This document shows positions 47,209 through 61,650 of a stretch of DNA of 64,000 nt, piece after piece. Every line of letters begins with the position of its first letter. The first letter of the stretch is position 1. A program made the position numbers and the translations under genes. This DNA is from Spirodela intermedia. Taxonomy: Eukaryota; Streptophyta; Magnoliopsida; Alismatales; Araceae. Location of the stretch: positions 11,154,327-11,218,326 of the forward strand of contig LR746272.1 in the NCBI GenBank assembly GCA_902729315.2, written 5' to 3'. The notes under the pieces were generated by a model that did no database searches, had not been told where the DNA came from, and saw nothing but the letters and a program-made list of their open reading frames with translations.

Positions 47209-50200
47209 TTACCTGTTCTGGAAGTTCAGCGTCCTGATGCAGAGAGCATACATGAAGGCGAAGAAGACAGCGAAGCCCACCAGCACACCAGCCACCACCC
47301 CAAGGAAATCGTAGTCGAATCCAAAGTAATCTTTGATGTAGGTCTTAATCGCCACCGGGCTCCCACCAGGAACACTAATCAGGTCGTCCATGTCCCCATA
47401 CTGTGAGGTAATTAGCCCGTAGACAGTCCACGCCACCGGGCAAATCCAGTAGTACCAGACCCACCATTTGGGTATTCTCTGCAGCGCCATCGTCAGAAGG
47501 TGTCAGTGCTTGAGAACTATGCCTCTGAAGGAACGGAATGGAGATCATGGAGGGGGTGGGGGTGGTACTCACAGGTCTCGGGATGAAGAAGCCGGAGAAG
47601 AGGTTGAACAGCGAGTAGAAGGTCGCAGCCAGGATGGCGGCCACTTGGTGGTTTGGAGAGATCGACACTGTCATCATTCCATAGTAGGTGAAGTACAGGA
47701 AGGAGAAGAAGTTCACGAAGAAGAACCAGAGGAACTTCTGGGCTGTCCACTTGAAGCTCAGCATGGCGTAGACGATGAGGGTGTAGTAGGTCGTCTGTAT
47801 GAACACGTATGGGATTTCCATGACCACCTGCAATCAGAGGAAACACATTTTTATCAGCATTTCATTAATCCATAGGATGTTGCCGTTCGAATCATGCAAT
47901 TATTTTTTTTCCAGGGCAAACTTGGCATATCCAACATATATTGTCATGTTGCTGAAAGCGTTGACTTCTCTACCTGAGCAATAGCATAGGGTAAAGCGGA
48001 GTACATCCCAGCAGCCCTCTCTCTGTAGAACACAGTCCTCTCGATGGCCACGATTGGCTGCACTGTGGAGCAGTTGTTGATACCCACAAACAGCACTGCA
48101 GCATACATGGCTCCGATGATTGTAAGCAGATCAGTCGAATTGTTCCTGCATGATCGCATGGAATAGTGAGCATTTGAAGCATGAGCATTTGATGACTAAA
48201 GAGCTGTAGAACTTTGGCATATGAAGAATCACCTCTTCTGGCCAATCTTCCAAAAGATGGTGCCAAGCATGAGAGCACAAGCAAACGTGAAGAAGAATCT
48301 GACAAGGTTGTAGTCTGGGCTCCTCCAGTAAGTCCACCACTGCTTCCAGAGGCACGACTTAAATTGCTGAAAGGTGGGCTGGGAGTACTGAGTTGGGAAC
48401 CAGAGGTCGTTTGAACCAGGGGGTGGCGTACTCAGCTCCTTGACCAGTGTTTTGTTCCACCTGGTGGTAGAAAACAATCCAGAGGATGGAACCATTTAGG
48501 AAAGTATACCAAAAACCCGGCATAAAAAGGAGTCAAGATAACTGATGCCATGATCATTAGTATGACTATTTCTTATGACCACATAAGAGAAGACTCCTCC
48601 TAAGTGGAAGCAATGCTCCTTTTACTTACTGATATAGAGCTGATGTCCTGTAGTATTCAGCAAAATCCATTCCCAGCCGTACTTCAGCTGATATTGAGCT
48701 TGCCTCCAGCATCCAAGTAGCAGGATTGTACTTCTCTTGGATTTTTGCGACACCAGGAATCGCCTGAAAGTATTTAGTCAATATTAGTTTCCAGATATAT
48801 GGTTTTAGGCGCTGATGCTAGCAAAGAGTAAGCCCAAAATGCTACAGCATACCTCAAAATATTCAATAATCTTGTTCGAGTGCTGGCCTAGAGGTCCAGA
48901 GTATATCACTTGCCCTCCTCTTTTCATCAATAGTAGCTGTTAACAAAATTTTCATGAGAACTTATTAGAAGAAGAGCAAGAAATATCATAGGGAGAACTC
49001 GGCTTGTATTCCTGGATTTGTCGCTATTGACTCCCTCAAGGTAATTGAGTGAGGAGGAAGTTCTCACCTCATCGAAGGCTTCAAAGATATCAATGCTGGG
49101 TTGATGAATTGTACAGACGACTGTTCTTCCGGTGTCAACTGTGTTCCTTACTGTCCTCATGACAATGGCTGCGGCTCTCGCATCAAGTCCAGATGTCGGT
49201 TCATCCATAAAGATGATTGAGGGATTTGCAACCAGCTCCACCGCAATTGTCAACCTCTTCCTTTGCTCTGTTGACAAACCTGTGATTCCTGGAAGACCCA
49301 CTATAGCATCCCTGAGATTCTCGAGCTCTACGAGCTCCATCACTTCGTCTACGAAAAGCTGAAAAGAATGAAAGAGAAAAGAGTTAGCTCCTGATCTCAT
49401 GAACTATCATATGATTATAGACACTGGAGCTTGAGTATTATAATTCGTGTGATTTCTGCAACCAACGTGTTCAATCATCAACATACACTCTGTGTCTGTG
49501 ATCAGAGTAGGCATTGCATATTGTTGATGTATCATTAGCCTTCTCAGTACATTGGGTTTTATTCAGCATTTCCAAGCAATCTAATCAAACTGTTAATTTT
49601 CCTAGCTTTATGACTTTGTAAAATTATGCTATTCATAGGAGTAGCTTCTATTTTTGTCATGATCTTATTACTGCATGGTTTTAATGTGAAACAGTATCAA
49701 ACGATGGAGAAGACTTACCAGCTTATCTTCTTTACTGACTTCCTTGGGGAGCCGAAGGAAGGCAGAGTAGATCAAGGACTCCCTCACTGTGACCTGGGGA
49801 GAATGGATATCGGTTTGCTCACAGTAACCAGAAATCCTCGCGAAGGTCGCCTGGACCTTGTGGTAACCGGATATCTTTATGTCTCCCTCGACGTAGCCCC
49901 CTGTCTTCCTCCCTGCCAGAACATCCATGAGGGTCGTCTTCCCGGCTCCACTCACCCCCATGAGTGCGGTCAGCACGCCTGGGCGGAAAGCGCCGGTGAC
50001 CCCCCTCAGCAGTTGGAGTCTGTCTTCGGTCACCCCTTGATCCTTCATTTCCTGTCAATGAAACCAGTCTTGACGATTAGTAACTGACCATGGTCCCTGA
50101 TCTCTTCCCCTAGACGATGAGCATTGCTGCAAATCACTTACCGGAGGCATGTCGACGTAGTAGTTCACTTCGTCGAAGGACATGGCCAGAGGAGTGAAGG

Positions 50201-52672
50201 GCAAGACCATTCCTCTCTTGGGACCTGCACCATTCACCTGAGCCCCATCTGGGCCGGTGGCTCGGCTGCTCATGCGCCTGATCATCATTTCCCCTGAAAT
50301 GACCCATCCATGATTAGAGAGCCCAGTAGAAAACGGTGACGATTGAATCATTCGAGGATGTCTGTGGGGAGGCTTACTGTTCTTTCCGTCAGTAGAGATT
50401 GACCTGCGCACGTTGTCTTTCCTGGAACCTGTCATCCTCAGCCTTGGCTCTTCCTTGGTCTCCTCTTGATGGGCTTCCATTTCTCCGATTGTTTCCCCGG
50501 ATATGATAGCTTGCGGCTTTCCCAGCGCTGTTCATGGAAAGACGTTTAGTTCTCTGCCCTCATGTGAGGTGGAGGTGGAGGTGGGAAGGGTTCGGAGCGT
50601 CACTCACGGCTGAGATACTTGAGCGACAGGGTGAAGAGCACGTTGAAGACGATGGTGAAGCCCACCATCGCTACCACCCCGATCCAATACCAATAGTTCT
50701 TGGCGAATACGTCGAAGTTGTCGAGCACAGCCAGCCCCAGTGGCCTGTTGCCTTCCGTCTGCAAATCACACAACGGTTGAGAGAGACTAGATGACAGAGA
50801 AAGAGCGAGAGAGACAGAGGGCGGGGGGGGGGAGGTACCAGTCTGTTCATCCAGCGAGGGGCGAGCATTTCGTTTACGGCAATGGCATTGAAGGCATAGG
50901 TAAGGGGGGAAAGCCAGTAACCCCAAATCCACCAGCTCGGAATCAACTCTGCCCATAGGAGGAAAAATTTAGACGAAAATGAGAGAGACGGAGAGAGAGA
51001 AATGAGGGACGGATGAGATGAATGGTGTCGTAGAGATCATACCTCTTCGCAGGATGAAGCCACCGAGAATAAACACAATGAGGAGAATGAGAGCACCGCC
51101 GGTGTTGGCGACCATATCAGAGCGGCACACACCGGCAACGAACCGGAAGAGGCCCGCCGCCATTTGCTGGATCAGAAAGATGAGGAGCAGCTGCTTGAAG
51201 AACCTGCTGGCATCGGGGGCGAAGCCGATGGTGTAGTAGGTAATGACGACCCAGACGATTGACTCGAGGATGGAGATGGGGATGCGGAGGAGGAAGTTGG
51301 GGAGGGTGAAGGTCCAGGCGGGGTAGAACAGCAGATCCCTGTGCTTGTACAGCACCGGCAGCCTCTGCAAGGTGATCGACATCTCCGCGAATCCGTTGAA
51401 CATGTTATTCACCATGCAGAACAGCAGCGCTCCTATGAAGAAGGCGCCGTCTCTCTGATCCCGCGTGTGCATCCGCGTCCTCAGGAAAACCGTCGACGCG
51501 ATCACCGCCACTATGACGATCTGGATTCGCGCACAGTTCTCTCGTCAGTCCAACAATTGTCCGGCGAACCAGCAGGTGGGGGCAGCGACAGATGAGCTGG
51601 GATATCCCTCACCTGAACGGTCTTGAAGATGTAGACGAAGGAATTCCTCTTGAGGAGGAGCCACTCCTTGCCGAAGGAGGTCCTGAGGAGCTCCCAGTTG
51701 GGGACGGAGTACTTGGTGAACACCAGCGCCGCCCGGTGGCTCCGGCTCTTGTCGTATGGCATCGAGAGCTCATTCTCCAGTCGCAGCCCGACGTGGAAGC
51801 GTTTGAACCTCGCGGCGAACTCGCTGACGGACACATAGCGGTAAGGTTTCCGCTTGTCCGCCCAGTACTGCTCCTGATCCTTCTTCGACGTCACCTGAAA
51901 CCCCAAGCCATTCGACATTAACACCTCGCAAACCAGGTGCGGAAACCTTCTCCGAGCTTCTGGAGCTCCGATCGGCGGCCCCTACCTCCTGGAGGAAGTC
52001 GGCGGTTCCCTTGCGCTCGGGGCAGACGAAGCCGCAGCTCTCGAAGAACTCCACCACGAACTCGCGGGGCCCCTGGTACACGATCCGCCCCTCCGAGATG
52101 AGCAGGATGTCGTCGAAGAGATTGAACGTCTCCGGCGCCGGCTGCAGCAGGGACATGAGAATGGTGGCCTCCCCCAGGTGGACGATCTGTTGCAGGCACT
52201 TCACGATCTGGAACGTGGTCGAGCTGTCCAGCCCCGTCGATATCTCGTCCATGAACAGAGTCCTGCACGGGCCCACTATCATCTCTCCTGCACCCACCCA
52301 GCCCATCAAAAATCGGCCCGTCAGCATTCAGGCCCATTAAGCCCACCAAAAAGTGAAACCCTGGGAAGGGGGCGTGGGGGCCCACAGACCTGTGGTGACT
52401 CGCTTCTTCTGGCCGCCCGATATTCCTCTCTGCATCGCATCTCCCACTATCGTGTCCCGGCAGATGTCCAGCCCCAGAATCTGTCCACACGTTTTTCTGA
52501 CGTCAGCAAATCCCTCCCTTAATAGCGATCTTAATCGTGATCAAGATCGCGATTTTTTTATTAATCCGAGTTGGTGACTCGGTCTGTAAGCGTACCCGGA
52601 GAGTGTAATCCGTCTGAAGACTGCTCTCGACTCCTTCCATAGCGGTCGCCTGAGAGAGTTTCTCAGATCATC

Positions 52673-52720
<48 letters not shown>

Positions 52721-54406
52721 ACAGAGAGAGAGGGATCGGGGTTTACCTTCATGAAGAGGTCGACCTCGGCCTCGGGGAAGATGCCGGCGTCCTTCTCTCT
52801 CCTCGCCAGCTCGCTCAGAAGCTCTGCATCGGTTTGGGAAAGGGTTCTCGGATTACACCATTGACGGTGCCAGGTAGGATCATCTGAGCTGAGCTGGCAG
52901 GAGGGAGGAGGGAGAAATACCGTATCTGGACCCGACCCCTTGACACCTGGCGGAGAAATCAAGCGTCTCCTTGACGGTCATCTCTCCGACGTGGACGTCG
53001 TTCTGGCTGATGTAGGCGGCCGTCTTCTGCGGGACGAACTCGCTGAGCTTGTGCCCGTTGTAGGTCACCTCCCCCGTCACCTGTGGAACGGGAACTCGGT
53101 CATAACTCGGCGGGAGTTCCTTCAGTCAACGGGGAAGGTGGGAAGGAATCGGCGTTTTGAGTCAACTCACATTGAGACTCGGGTCCAGCCGCCCCGCTAG
53201 GGCCAGGAGGAGCGTCGTCTTCCCGGAAGAAGGGGGACCCAACAGCAGCGTCATCCTGCAGAAAGAAAGTATAAATAAAGATTCGATCGTTTTAGAAGAT
53301 AACGATTTGGGCGATCAGGGAAGAGGGGGAACCCGACCCGGCCCCAGTTGGCAAACTCGGTGCGTCGTCTCCTTACCTGGAAGGCTTTATGATGCCGGAA
53401 GCGTCGCGGAGGATGGTGAGTTTCGTCGTCTTGGAGAGTTTGATGCCCACAAGACCCAGCGCTGATTCGGCCAGGTTTCGCGCCGAGTTGACCAGAGACG
53501 GCAGCGCCCTGGTGCCGATCTGGCAGTCCGCCTCCACGGTCAGGTTCTGGTATCTCACCTCCACCGTCGGAAGGGTAATCCCCACCCTGAATCGGAAGAA
53601 GGGGGTCAATCATCACCGCTAGGCATCACTAGAAGCATCTGATTGTAACGTGGGAGTAGGCAAACTCGGTCGTCTCGTCCTTTTGGACCGGGTCAAAAGC
53701 CGCGTTGGGGGTCATTGACTTGAGATGGAGCCATTCTCTCGTCGTGATCTATTCTTAGAACTGCCCAAGCCTCTAAAGGCCAGAAATTGTAAGAAAATTC
53801 ACCAGCCCCGCAGCTTGTTGGGAAAGAGGTTTTTTGGGAACTCAACAACCGGGAGAAACGTTCTCCGGACGTCTACGTCTGATGGGCTCCGGATGGGAAT
53901 GAGGATAGAACATGGTTTTCGGAGGCCCTCGAGGATGAGAACATCCCAAGAACATCGACATGTAATGAAATCGAAAGAGATTAATGGACGGAGACTCACT
54001 TGTCGATCCGATTCCGGAGCTTCCGCAGGAAGCGCTCGTTGTCCTCCTCGGCGACCCGGAAGACGCGCTCGATGAATTCCTGGCGCTCGTTGACTCCGAG
54101 CTTGCGGACGTCCACCTCCTTGTGGAGAAAGCGTGCCCCGGCCTGCTGCTGCTCCTCGCTGCCCTCGGCGAGGGTCTTGAAGATGCTCGTCCGCAGCCTA
54201 TCGTAGGTGGGGAGCTTCTCCAGAGCGGCCCACCGCAGGGCCTCCTCGTCGTCGTCGACTCTCCGGCTCCTGTAAGACCTTGAGCCCGATCGGACGAACA
54301 CGTCCTCCATGCCCCAGTTGCTCTTGCTCATGTTCCGACTGATGCTCCGGCTGAGATTCCGGCTAGCCCGACGGCCGGAATCCCACACTCTCTCCATGCT
54401 CTCCAT
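47209..54406 (-). CDS. ABCG36: Full-size PDR-type ABC transporter, ABCG36/PEN3-like
   Basis: Plasma-membrane exporter of the plant PDR group; Arabidopsis PEN3/PDR8 acts in pathogen defence and heavy-metal and auxin-precursor export. Twenty-two exons join in frame to 1491 aa (Arabidopsis about 1469). Exon 1 is 54000-54406, exon 2 53377-53586, exon 3 53171-53255, exon 8 51986-52287, exon 10 51043-51520, exon 15 49719-50051, exon 16 49068-49358, last exon 47209-47478. N-terminus has [15 protein letters not shown] and [21 protein letters not shown]1: GPPSSGKTT (about 212), ISGGQKKR (about 350), [17 protein letters not shown]1 runs over exons 9-12, ending in the PSWWIWGYW region. NBD2: GVSGAGKTT (about 934), [28 protein letters not shown]2 covers exons 19-22 and ends [10 protein letters not shown]. 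All motifs are intact. Orthology to ABCG36 is from motif memory, not a tree. Confidence 0.95.
52684..52718. repeat. (GA)n microsatellite in ABCG intron 5
   Basis: About 17 GA dinucleotides in the intron between the exons ending at 52747 and starting at 52649. On the sense strand it is a CT tract close to the 3' splice site, where it could serve as polypyrimidine tract. Confidence 0.92.
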
Positions 54407-54556
54407 CCGCGCGGAGGAACCAGAACCAGAGAGAGGAAGAAACCCTCCACGCCCTTGCCCTCCCCTTCCTTCCTCCGGCGCTTTCTCTCTCTACACGGCG
54501 AGGTATTGGCGATGGGGGAGAGCCTTTTCGGATTTGGGCCTTCTGCGGAGCTCGGA

Positions 54557-54565
54557 GTATATAAG
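54557..54565 (-). promoter_or_regulatory. Possible TATA box of the ABCG gene
   Basis: The minus strand reads CTTATATAC about 150 bp upstream of the start codon at 54406, in a GC-rich proximal promoter. Confidence 0.5.
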
Positions 54566-55031
54566 GCGCAGCCGGAAGGGGGTGGGGTATTGCTCGCTGT
54601 CAACCCGTTAAGAAATGGCGAACTCGCGTTTGAAAGCTTCTTCATTTTCGCCCATGCCCGGCAGGTTTGACCAGCTACGGCGCGGTTGGTGAGGGAAGGT
54701 GGGGACGCACCAACGGGCATGACTCGGGGTCGAGATCGCGATCGTGAACAGGGATGATGAACCCTACCTAGCTCAACGCCTCCCGATAACCGATCCAAAG
54801 GCCGTAAAATAATTCTGGGGCCTCTTCGATGAAAACGACAAGTGGTTGGGATAGAGACCCAGAATTATATCGTTTTTAAATAAACGGAAACACTCAGGGC
54901 CAGCATTAGTGGGTCCCATCATGACTCATCAGAACCAAACTCTCGAGTCTACCAAGCCATCACCCCGACCTTCTCGTTATCCCTCGTTGACAGTGATTGA
55001 CTCTCTCCCTCCCTCTCTCTCTCCCTCTCTC

Positions 55032-55106
<75 letters not shown>

Positions 55107-58100
55107 TTCCTCTATGTATAGTCTAGCATCACACACGTCATCCTTTAGTACGAATCCTGGACAAGCTTCTTTCGATATACTAAGAAGAAGATAACTCTCG
55201 TTATATAAGAGAGTTATATTTCATTTTTAATACACGTAGCAATACTAACCGGTAAAATCATTAATTACCCATCTTTTTTTGACTGATTTGTCTAGCGATC
55301 GATGTTCCAAATTAATATTTTTTATATCGTAGGGCATTTTCTAAACAAATATATTCATTATAAATTACCCTGCATCATTTTCATCCATTAAATCCCTAAA
55401 AAACCAGGTAGCAAATTAAAAAAATTCGCCAAACCCGTCATTGTTCCCAGAAAAAATATTTATCCTGTAATTTAAGCTGATGAAATCTAATTTTTCTTCA
55501 GAAAGCTACAGAAAATTCCCTCCGGGGGGGGGATTGGGTAAGAGAAGGAAGATCCTTGCTATCCTGTGGAACCGCGCGCACGCGATTGACGCCGTCAATC
55601 GGCTCCGAGAAAATCTCCATCTGGTCGTCGGTGGGTGGCTGCGGCGGCGGCGGCGGCGGCTCGTGGGTCCGGAAATGGGTAGGTGTGCCTTCAAATCTTC
55701 TTCGTCGGAAAATCGGAGCACGTTTTCTTATAGTTACTCAGCGGGGCACCTTCGGTCAAACCTCGCACTCCTTGTTAAGACGGTCATCTCTTCTGGGCCC
55801 ACTGCACCTCCCACCTGCTACGGCCACCCTACCGACAACAACGTTGGCAGCCCCGCTTGTAGGTGCCATTGAAATATCTATAAAGTTCGATGGAACACCG
55901 TGATATTATTTACTTTAATTTCATTTTTTCAACTGGATAATGAATATTACCTTGGCTTCTTCTCCCTATACGATATAATTCAGGTTAATTTTAGTTTAAT
56001 GACTCCTGACTTTGATGGCTAGCATTTCAATCCTTATATGCTTCAAGTGGATCGAGAGAGAGAGAGAGAGGCTGCCGGTGGTACCTGGCTTTTGGACGTG
56101 TTAGGCGTATTTTAAAAAAAATATTATGTGAATTATTGATTAAAAATAAATAATCGATATTTTTTCTAAGAACTAATGACTAGATGCGGCTCACCTTGAA
56201 AGAAAACAAACGGTGTGCTTGTATGATAGCGTCCGAGTCACGTGGACATCGGAATCTCGGACAGAAAGATAATGTGGTGGAAAACTCTTCCCTGGCTCTC
56301 CGTTGATGTGCATTATATCTTATGACAACTTTTGCCATGATTAAGCTGCAGCATATGGTTCAGATTTTATGACATTTGACGAAAACGACAAAGTTTGGCC
56401 ATGCATCGTTTACCGTTCCGTAAACGGCATGAGCTCGGTCTTCCAGCCGTAAGTTTTTTTTTTCAAGAATTATTAACGTGACATTATTTCTCCCGAATTT
56501 GGTAATTAGAATACCATCTATCAATTTAGAAAATAGGGTTGACCTAAGGAAGAGGCGGCGATACTCTTCCTTCTTGAAGTCGCTTACTTTGTACATGATC
56601 ACTCCACTTTCGTGGTCATCTCTTCAGTCAATGACATTTGTCATAAACCTAATAGCTCGTTACATGGGGTGTCTACGAGTCTCCTTTTTTCTACAATTAC
56701 CCATCGAAATCGTCCGAAAGCAGAAATTCGACCGATTTGGAACTTATTTCTCTTCGAATTGAGTGTGGTCTATAAACTTTGTACGGATCTGTTGAGCATT
56801 GAGGAAGAGACTCCAACCCGTTGACTCTCCGCCGACTTCCATGCGTAGCGTAGCCATGCCTACGAGGACTCCCGTCGTCCGATTATCCACTGGTTTCCCT
56901 TTCTCGGCGGGCCGTCCTTCCCCTTGCAAGGAGGGGGAAGCCAAGAAGGCCTTACCTGGTCGCCGCCGTCCTTCCCAAGGGAGACAGCAAGTCAAACTCA
57001 GCAGCTGGGAGGAAGCCTCCCCAGATTCCCCACGCAACCGCTGACCAGCCCCCTCCCGCGGCTTCCCAATGGTTTGGAAACGCCGCCGACGAGGCACGTG
57101 GGAATTCTAGAAGCGCCAGCAAGGCGGTGGGTGGTTGACCCAGTCAGCGTTCACGTTGATGAAGGGAGGGGGGGGCTTGCTTGTTCTTCCTCGTTGGAGT
57201 CAGAAGAGGGAGAACTGGGCTTGACCGAGGTCAAAGTGCCCCATGCTCTCCCGTCCTGTCGATGCGCGAGGACGGCGCCTTGAAAAGTGGCATATTTGCA
57301 TGCTTAGAGGTCTTTGGTCTCCGTTGACCTGTTTGACTTTATCGCCACGAGACCAACGAGAAAACAGGTTTTGGTCTTGTGAGCGAAGCATGCTCCTCGA
57401 GAATTTTATTCACGAGTGGAAGTCCACATCATCAGACCAATGTGTTCAAACGTTTACTCTAGAAGGTCTTCCAATGTGTCGCCGACTTCCACCTTCGCAA
57501 GAGGAAATGCGCCACGGGGTATTGTGCATGCCCATACATATTCCAACAGTTTTGCTTTGCCGGCGGGCATCAAATTCAGCGATCAATTGGGACCTTCGGT
57601 CGCAATAAAGTAGGGCGTAAATATACTTTTAAAAAGTATTTGCATGTATCACTAAATAAACTGAATGGGGGGACGGCTCACGCATATCTCTCTCTCTATC
57701 TCGCTATCTCACTCTCTCTCTTGCTGGCTCATTCTACCATATTCGTGATATCTGACCAAAATTCCACCTTCCTCTTGTCGACCAGACCGTGGCCTTTGAC
57801 GGGTCTCAGGACAGCCGGTGCGGAGCAGACTCGGGCGAAGGACACGCGGAAGATTAGGTTGGGGACCGAGTCCTGCAATCAGAGAGGAATCGACGTGTAC
57901 CCATTTCGAAGGGTGCCCGAGCAGCCGCCGGCTAAAAAATCCGTCGGTTAAATCGTCAACGGCTCTTCTGAGCTTACGTCATCGGTGTCCTACGTCTCGG
58001 CTCCACCCCACAGCCACATCAAATGTTGAAAAAGACGAAACGGAGAAGACCCTTCAGAGAGGAAAAGCGACATCACCCAATGATCTTCGAGGAATTGTGA

Positions 58101-58560
58101 CGGTCATTGGGTGATTTGACTCGCTGGACCTTCCGGGTTCACGAGGTGTGTAAGCCCCTAGCCGAACACATGAGATAGGCAATGGCCTGAGCTGGGTCGC
58201 ATCTTCTGCGAGTTCCGGGCTCAGTGCTGGTCTCGTTAAATTGGGAGACCTCTGAGAAAGACGGGCCGAACATTTTCAATCTGGGCGCCGCGTCAGTCTG
58301 CTATCTTAACCTTGATATAGTGTCGCAGCAATTTTCGTCTATTTTTCGTACACCTATTGAGAGAAACACTTGGTCGTTTTTTCGTTCTTCAGATCATTTC
58401 ACAAGACTTCTTGATCAGGTTCGAGCTTCCTTTTGAGGAAAGTACTTACGTTATTTTGGAGCGGCTCTTCTCAGAGAGACTCTCATTTTTACAGATACAT
58501 CAGAGCAATTTGAGGTTTGGCCTTCTCTCTCTTGCTGAAATCTGAGTGAACCTCATTTTC
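54566..58560. other. Intergenic upstream of the ABCG gene, no gene seen
   Basis: CT tracts, a CGG run near 55635-55650 and moderately GC-rich segments at 56800-57600 and 57780-58200. Frames of up to about 130 codons open but show no domain or known family, and I see no splice-compatible continuation. The part next to 54566 is the probable promoter region of the transporter. Confidence 0.5.
55004..55106. repeat. Long interrupted (CT)n tract
   Basis: About 100 bp of CT dinucleotides broken at intervals by extra C residues, giving ctcctctctctct units. Typical slippage-prone microsatellite about 0.6 kb upstream of the ABCG start. Confidence 0.95.
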
Positions 58561-60907
58561 CTGATATCAAACAACAATTTGAGTTATGACTTCTTGATCT
58601 CCAATTATTTTGATCAATTTATTGATATTAAAATATTTTACCAATATATTTAAGATATGGTTCATAAAGTTCATTCAAAAAAATTATTTTTGGCGCTTCT
58701 CCAATTGTTATCTAGGGGAAAATTGATTTCACCTCCAAAACCCAAGAAAGGTTTTACGTTCCTTAATGGGAAAGACATGATGCTAAAATCATTATATGGA
58801 TAGTTAGTTACCAAAGTTGATCAATAGATTATTGTCCACCTCCAACCCCTTAAAATTGCTAAAGAAAGGTTTGACTACATAAAGCAAATTTATAACCAAT
58901 AAAAGATCAGCTAGAGGGTTTCATTTGAATCATGAGATTGGTGATTTTTCTAGGGAAATTTTATCAATTCATAATTACTATTTAAGCCTTACAGAACTTT
59001 AGACAAAAAAAATTTGTCAATCTAAGATTACTATTCAGGATTTAGGAGTCTTTAGACAAAATCTACATATTTGGCTTATACCACTTTTCATGATGCTTCT
59101 TTGCCTTTGGTAAATTAAGTTCATGAAGATAGTCAAAGGAGACAACTTTTAATGTGGTTGTGAAGAGAATATGAACCTATTTATTCCACACTTCTAAATA
59201 AAAAAATAAAATGATTATTCCTCTAGCTTTGGATAATGATATATTACATAAGATAATAGTGTATAACACAAGTTACCCTAGAGTAAGAAAATGTTTATGT
59301 ATAACTCACGCACAATGCTATGGTTGTAAGGAGTTTTTTTTTTGCATATACACTTACTACAATAAGAATTTTTTGGATATTACAAGGATTCTAGTCATGG
59401 GGATTCAGAATGTTGATGTCATCTTCAACATTAAAGTGATAAAGCTTATCACGTCACTAAAATTTATTCAACAGCAATGGCCACCTCTTCTAGTACAATT
59501 GTTTCTTCATTTGCATCAACCTCTCTTACCCTAGAGATGGTTCAATAAGTAGTCTATTTTTTTTATTTCCATTGGCTTACAAGTAGAACAAAGTTCACAT
59601 CCTCAAAACTATGTGATTTTTTTCTTCACCAACCAAACTAGTATTAAAATATATAACAAAAATTGAAATTTCATACCATAAATAGAAAAAAATCCTCTCA
59701 ATATTTTAACTGTCAATACTACACATTCAATACTTTTGCATGATGTAGTTTTCATTTCTTTTCATATATTAATCTTCTTTTTATGAACCAATGGATAATT
59801 ATTGCTTTAGTTTCCCACTTGGGCTACATTATTATAAAATGAAGGTGATTACAAAGAGACCAAAATGTGAGTGATTATTCCCTTTTCACTTATTAAAAAT
59901 TCATGAAAATAAAATCCATGGGTTTCATTTCATAATTTCTCTTCAAATATATTACGTCATTTATGGCTTAAACATTTGAGACATCCCTTTGGTAAGAGAT
60001 TATTATTTATGTCGACTTCTAGTTTGTTTCCAAATCTTTGTTCATTTTAGTTTCAATACTTCTCTTGAGTGCTATTGTTGCAAGATGCCCAAAAATAGAA
60101 TAACTCATTTTCCAATGCATGAGAGCCTGTCCGTCCTATGATTTTAATTTAAATTATTCCAATCTATGAAGCATTGTTCTTAACACTTCATATGTTTTTT
60201 TCTATTTTTGGATCAATTCGTTTTAAATTTCTGTTTAATATCTCATCTATCCAACTGGAATATCAATCTCCATATTTTGTTGCCTATATTTTCCATGACG
60301 ATCATCCACATTTTGTGCATAGTCAACTCTTGACCCAATTTACTTATTGCATTTTTTTTATCTCCTCCCAGTCAAAGAATAATTATTGTACAATGGTCCG
60401 TGTATCAATCAACTGATCACTTCAATTAATGTTTTTATTGAAATGTAGTTTATCTTTTAACACCATATTCTTCCTACCATTTCATCTCATGTCCATTTCA
60501 CATTGTTTTAAAACTTGCACAAACACATGAATTGATCTCCTATCCGACCTAAGCAAGCATCATATTCGCCTTTGAAAAATTCGAATGCCACATAGAACAT
60601 TTAGAGAGTTTCATCCTCCTTATCATTATTCTTTTTCCTTATGAATTTAAAATTTTAATATTTAATTTTTTTTACTCATTTATTGTCTTTTTCCTATTCC
60701 TATCTAATAAACACACGTTGTGAAGTAAAATTTTAAAGCATAAGTCACGATGAGAGAACTACATCCTTTCAATCTAGTCACGAAAATAAAACTATTCCCC
60801 TCTCTCCTTAGGTCCATTATATTTGGTATAAAAGGATATTTGCTATCTAGCTCTAATTTAGTGGATCATTGTACATATATAATGAGTTCATGGTAGTGGA
60901 TACTTTA

Positions 60908-60954
<47 letters not shown>

Positions 60955-61400
60955 AGTTTAAATGTGGGAATTAATATTTCACTTATTTATGTGAATTAAA
61001 TCATACTTATCAAGCTTGATTCTTATATCATTTAATATTTTCAAATGACTCTTGACATTTTTTTTTATATGAAAGATCTTAGACTTCTCACCTACCTCTT
61101 GGGTCTTGAGATTCATATAGAAAATGAAAGTTTGCAAATCAACATACATTTACTAGAGATCTAATCACAAGAATAATTTATGCATAACTAATGCAATTGT
61201 TACCCCTTTACAAATCGCAAGTGTAAAAAGAAATGATATAAATATCTTGAATGACTCATCACACTATTCTTACCTAGTATGCCCTTATTTACTTTACTAT
61301 TACTTGGTGGGACATCCTGCATGCCACTTACATATTGAGTCAATTTATAAAATTTTTCATTTTCAATTATTAGTGTTGATATCATCATACACCATCGATT
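58561..61400. other. AT-rich region, probably old retroelement debris
   Basis: Strongly AT-rich with short frames only. Nothing before 61250 could be tied to a retroelement domain with confidence, although an RNase H remnant follows at 61460. I see no host gene. Confidence 0.45.
60911..60951. repeat. (AT)n microsatellite
   Basis: About twenty AT dinucleotides followed by a short TATTAG tail. Confidence 0.96.
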
Positions 61401-61459
61401 TTGTACAGGTGGTCAGACCTTATCCTTTCGATCATTTATGATTTGCATATCATTGGATG

Positions 61460-61650
61460 TTGAAAATACTAGTGCAATTGAAATTGTAGCCAACCCTATC
61501 TTCCTTATTTGTATAAAACACAGAACGTGACTATCATTCAATCTACGGGGAACATGAGAATCACATCAGCACTCTTCGTCACATACCTTCAATTCTAAAA
61601 ATTTCTGATGTTTTCACAAAAGCCTTTACACACGGTTGGGATAAATCCTT
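61460..61650 (+). mobile_element. Ty1-copia RNase H remnant
   Basis: Plus-strand translation gives NTSAIEIVANPIFL, which fits the copia RNase H motif with asparagine and ANPVF, then a shifted frame with RHIPS and KISDVFTKAF, which fits the ADIFTK box near the polyprotein end. At least one stop and a frameshift separate the pieces. It is in the opposite orientation to the copia element at 19720-24130, so it is a separate insertion. Other parts of the element could not be traced with confidence. Confidence 0.7.
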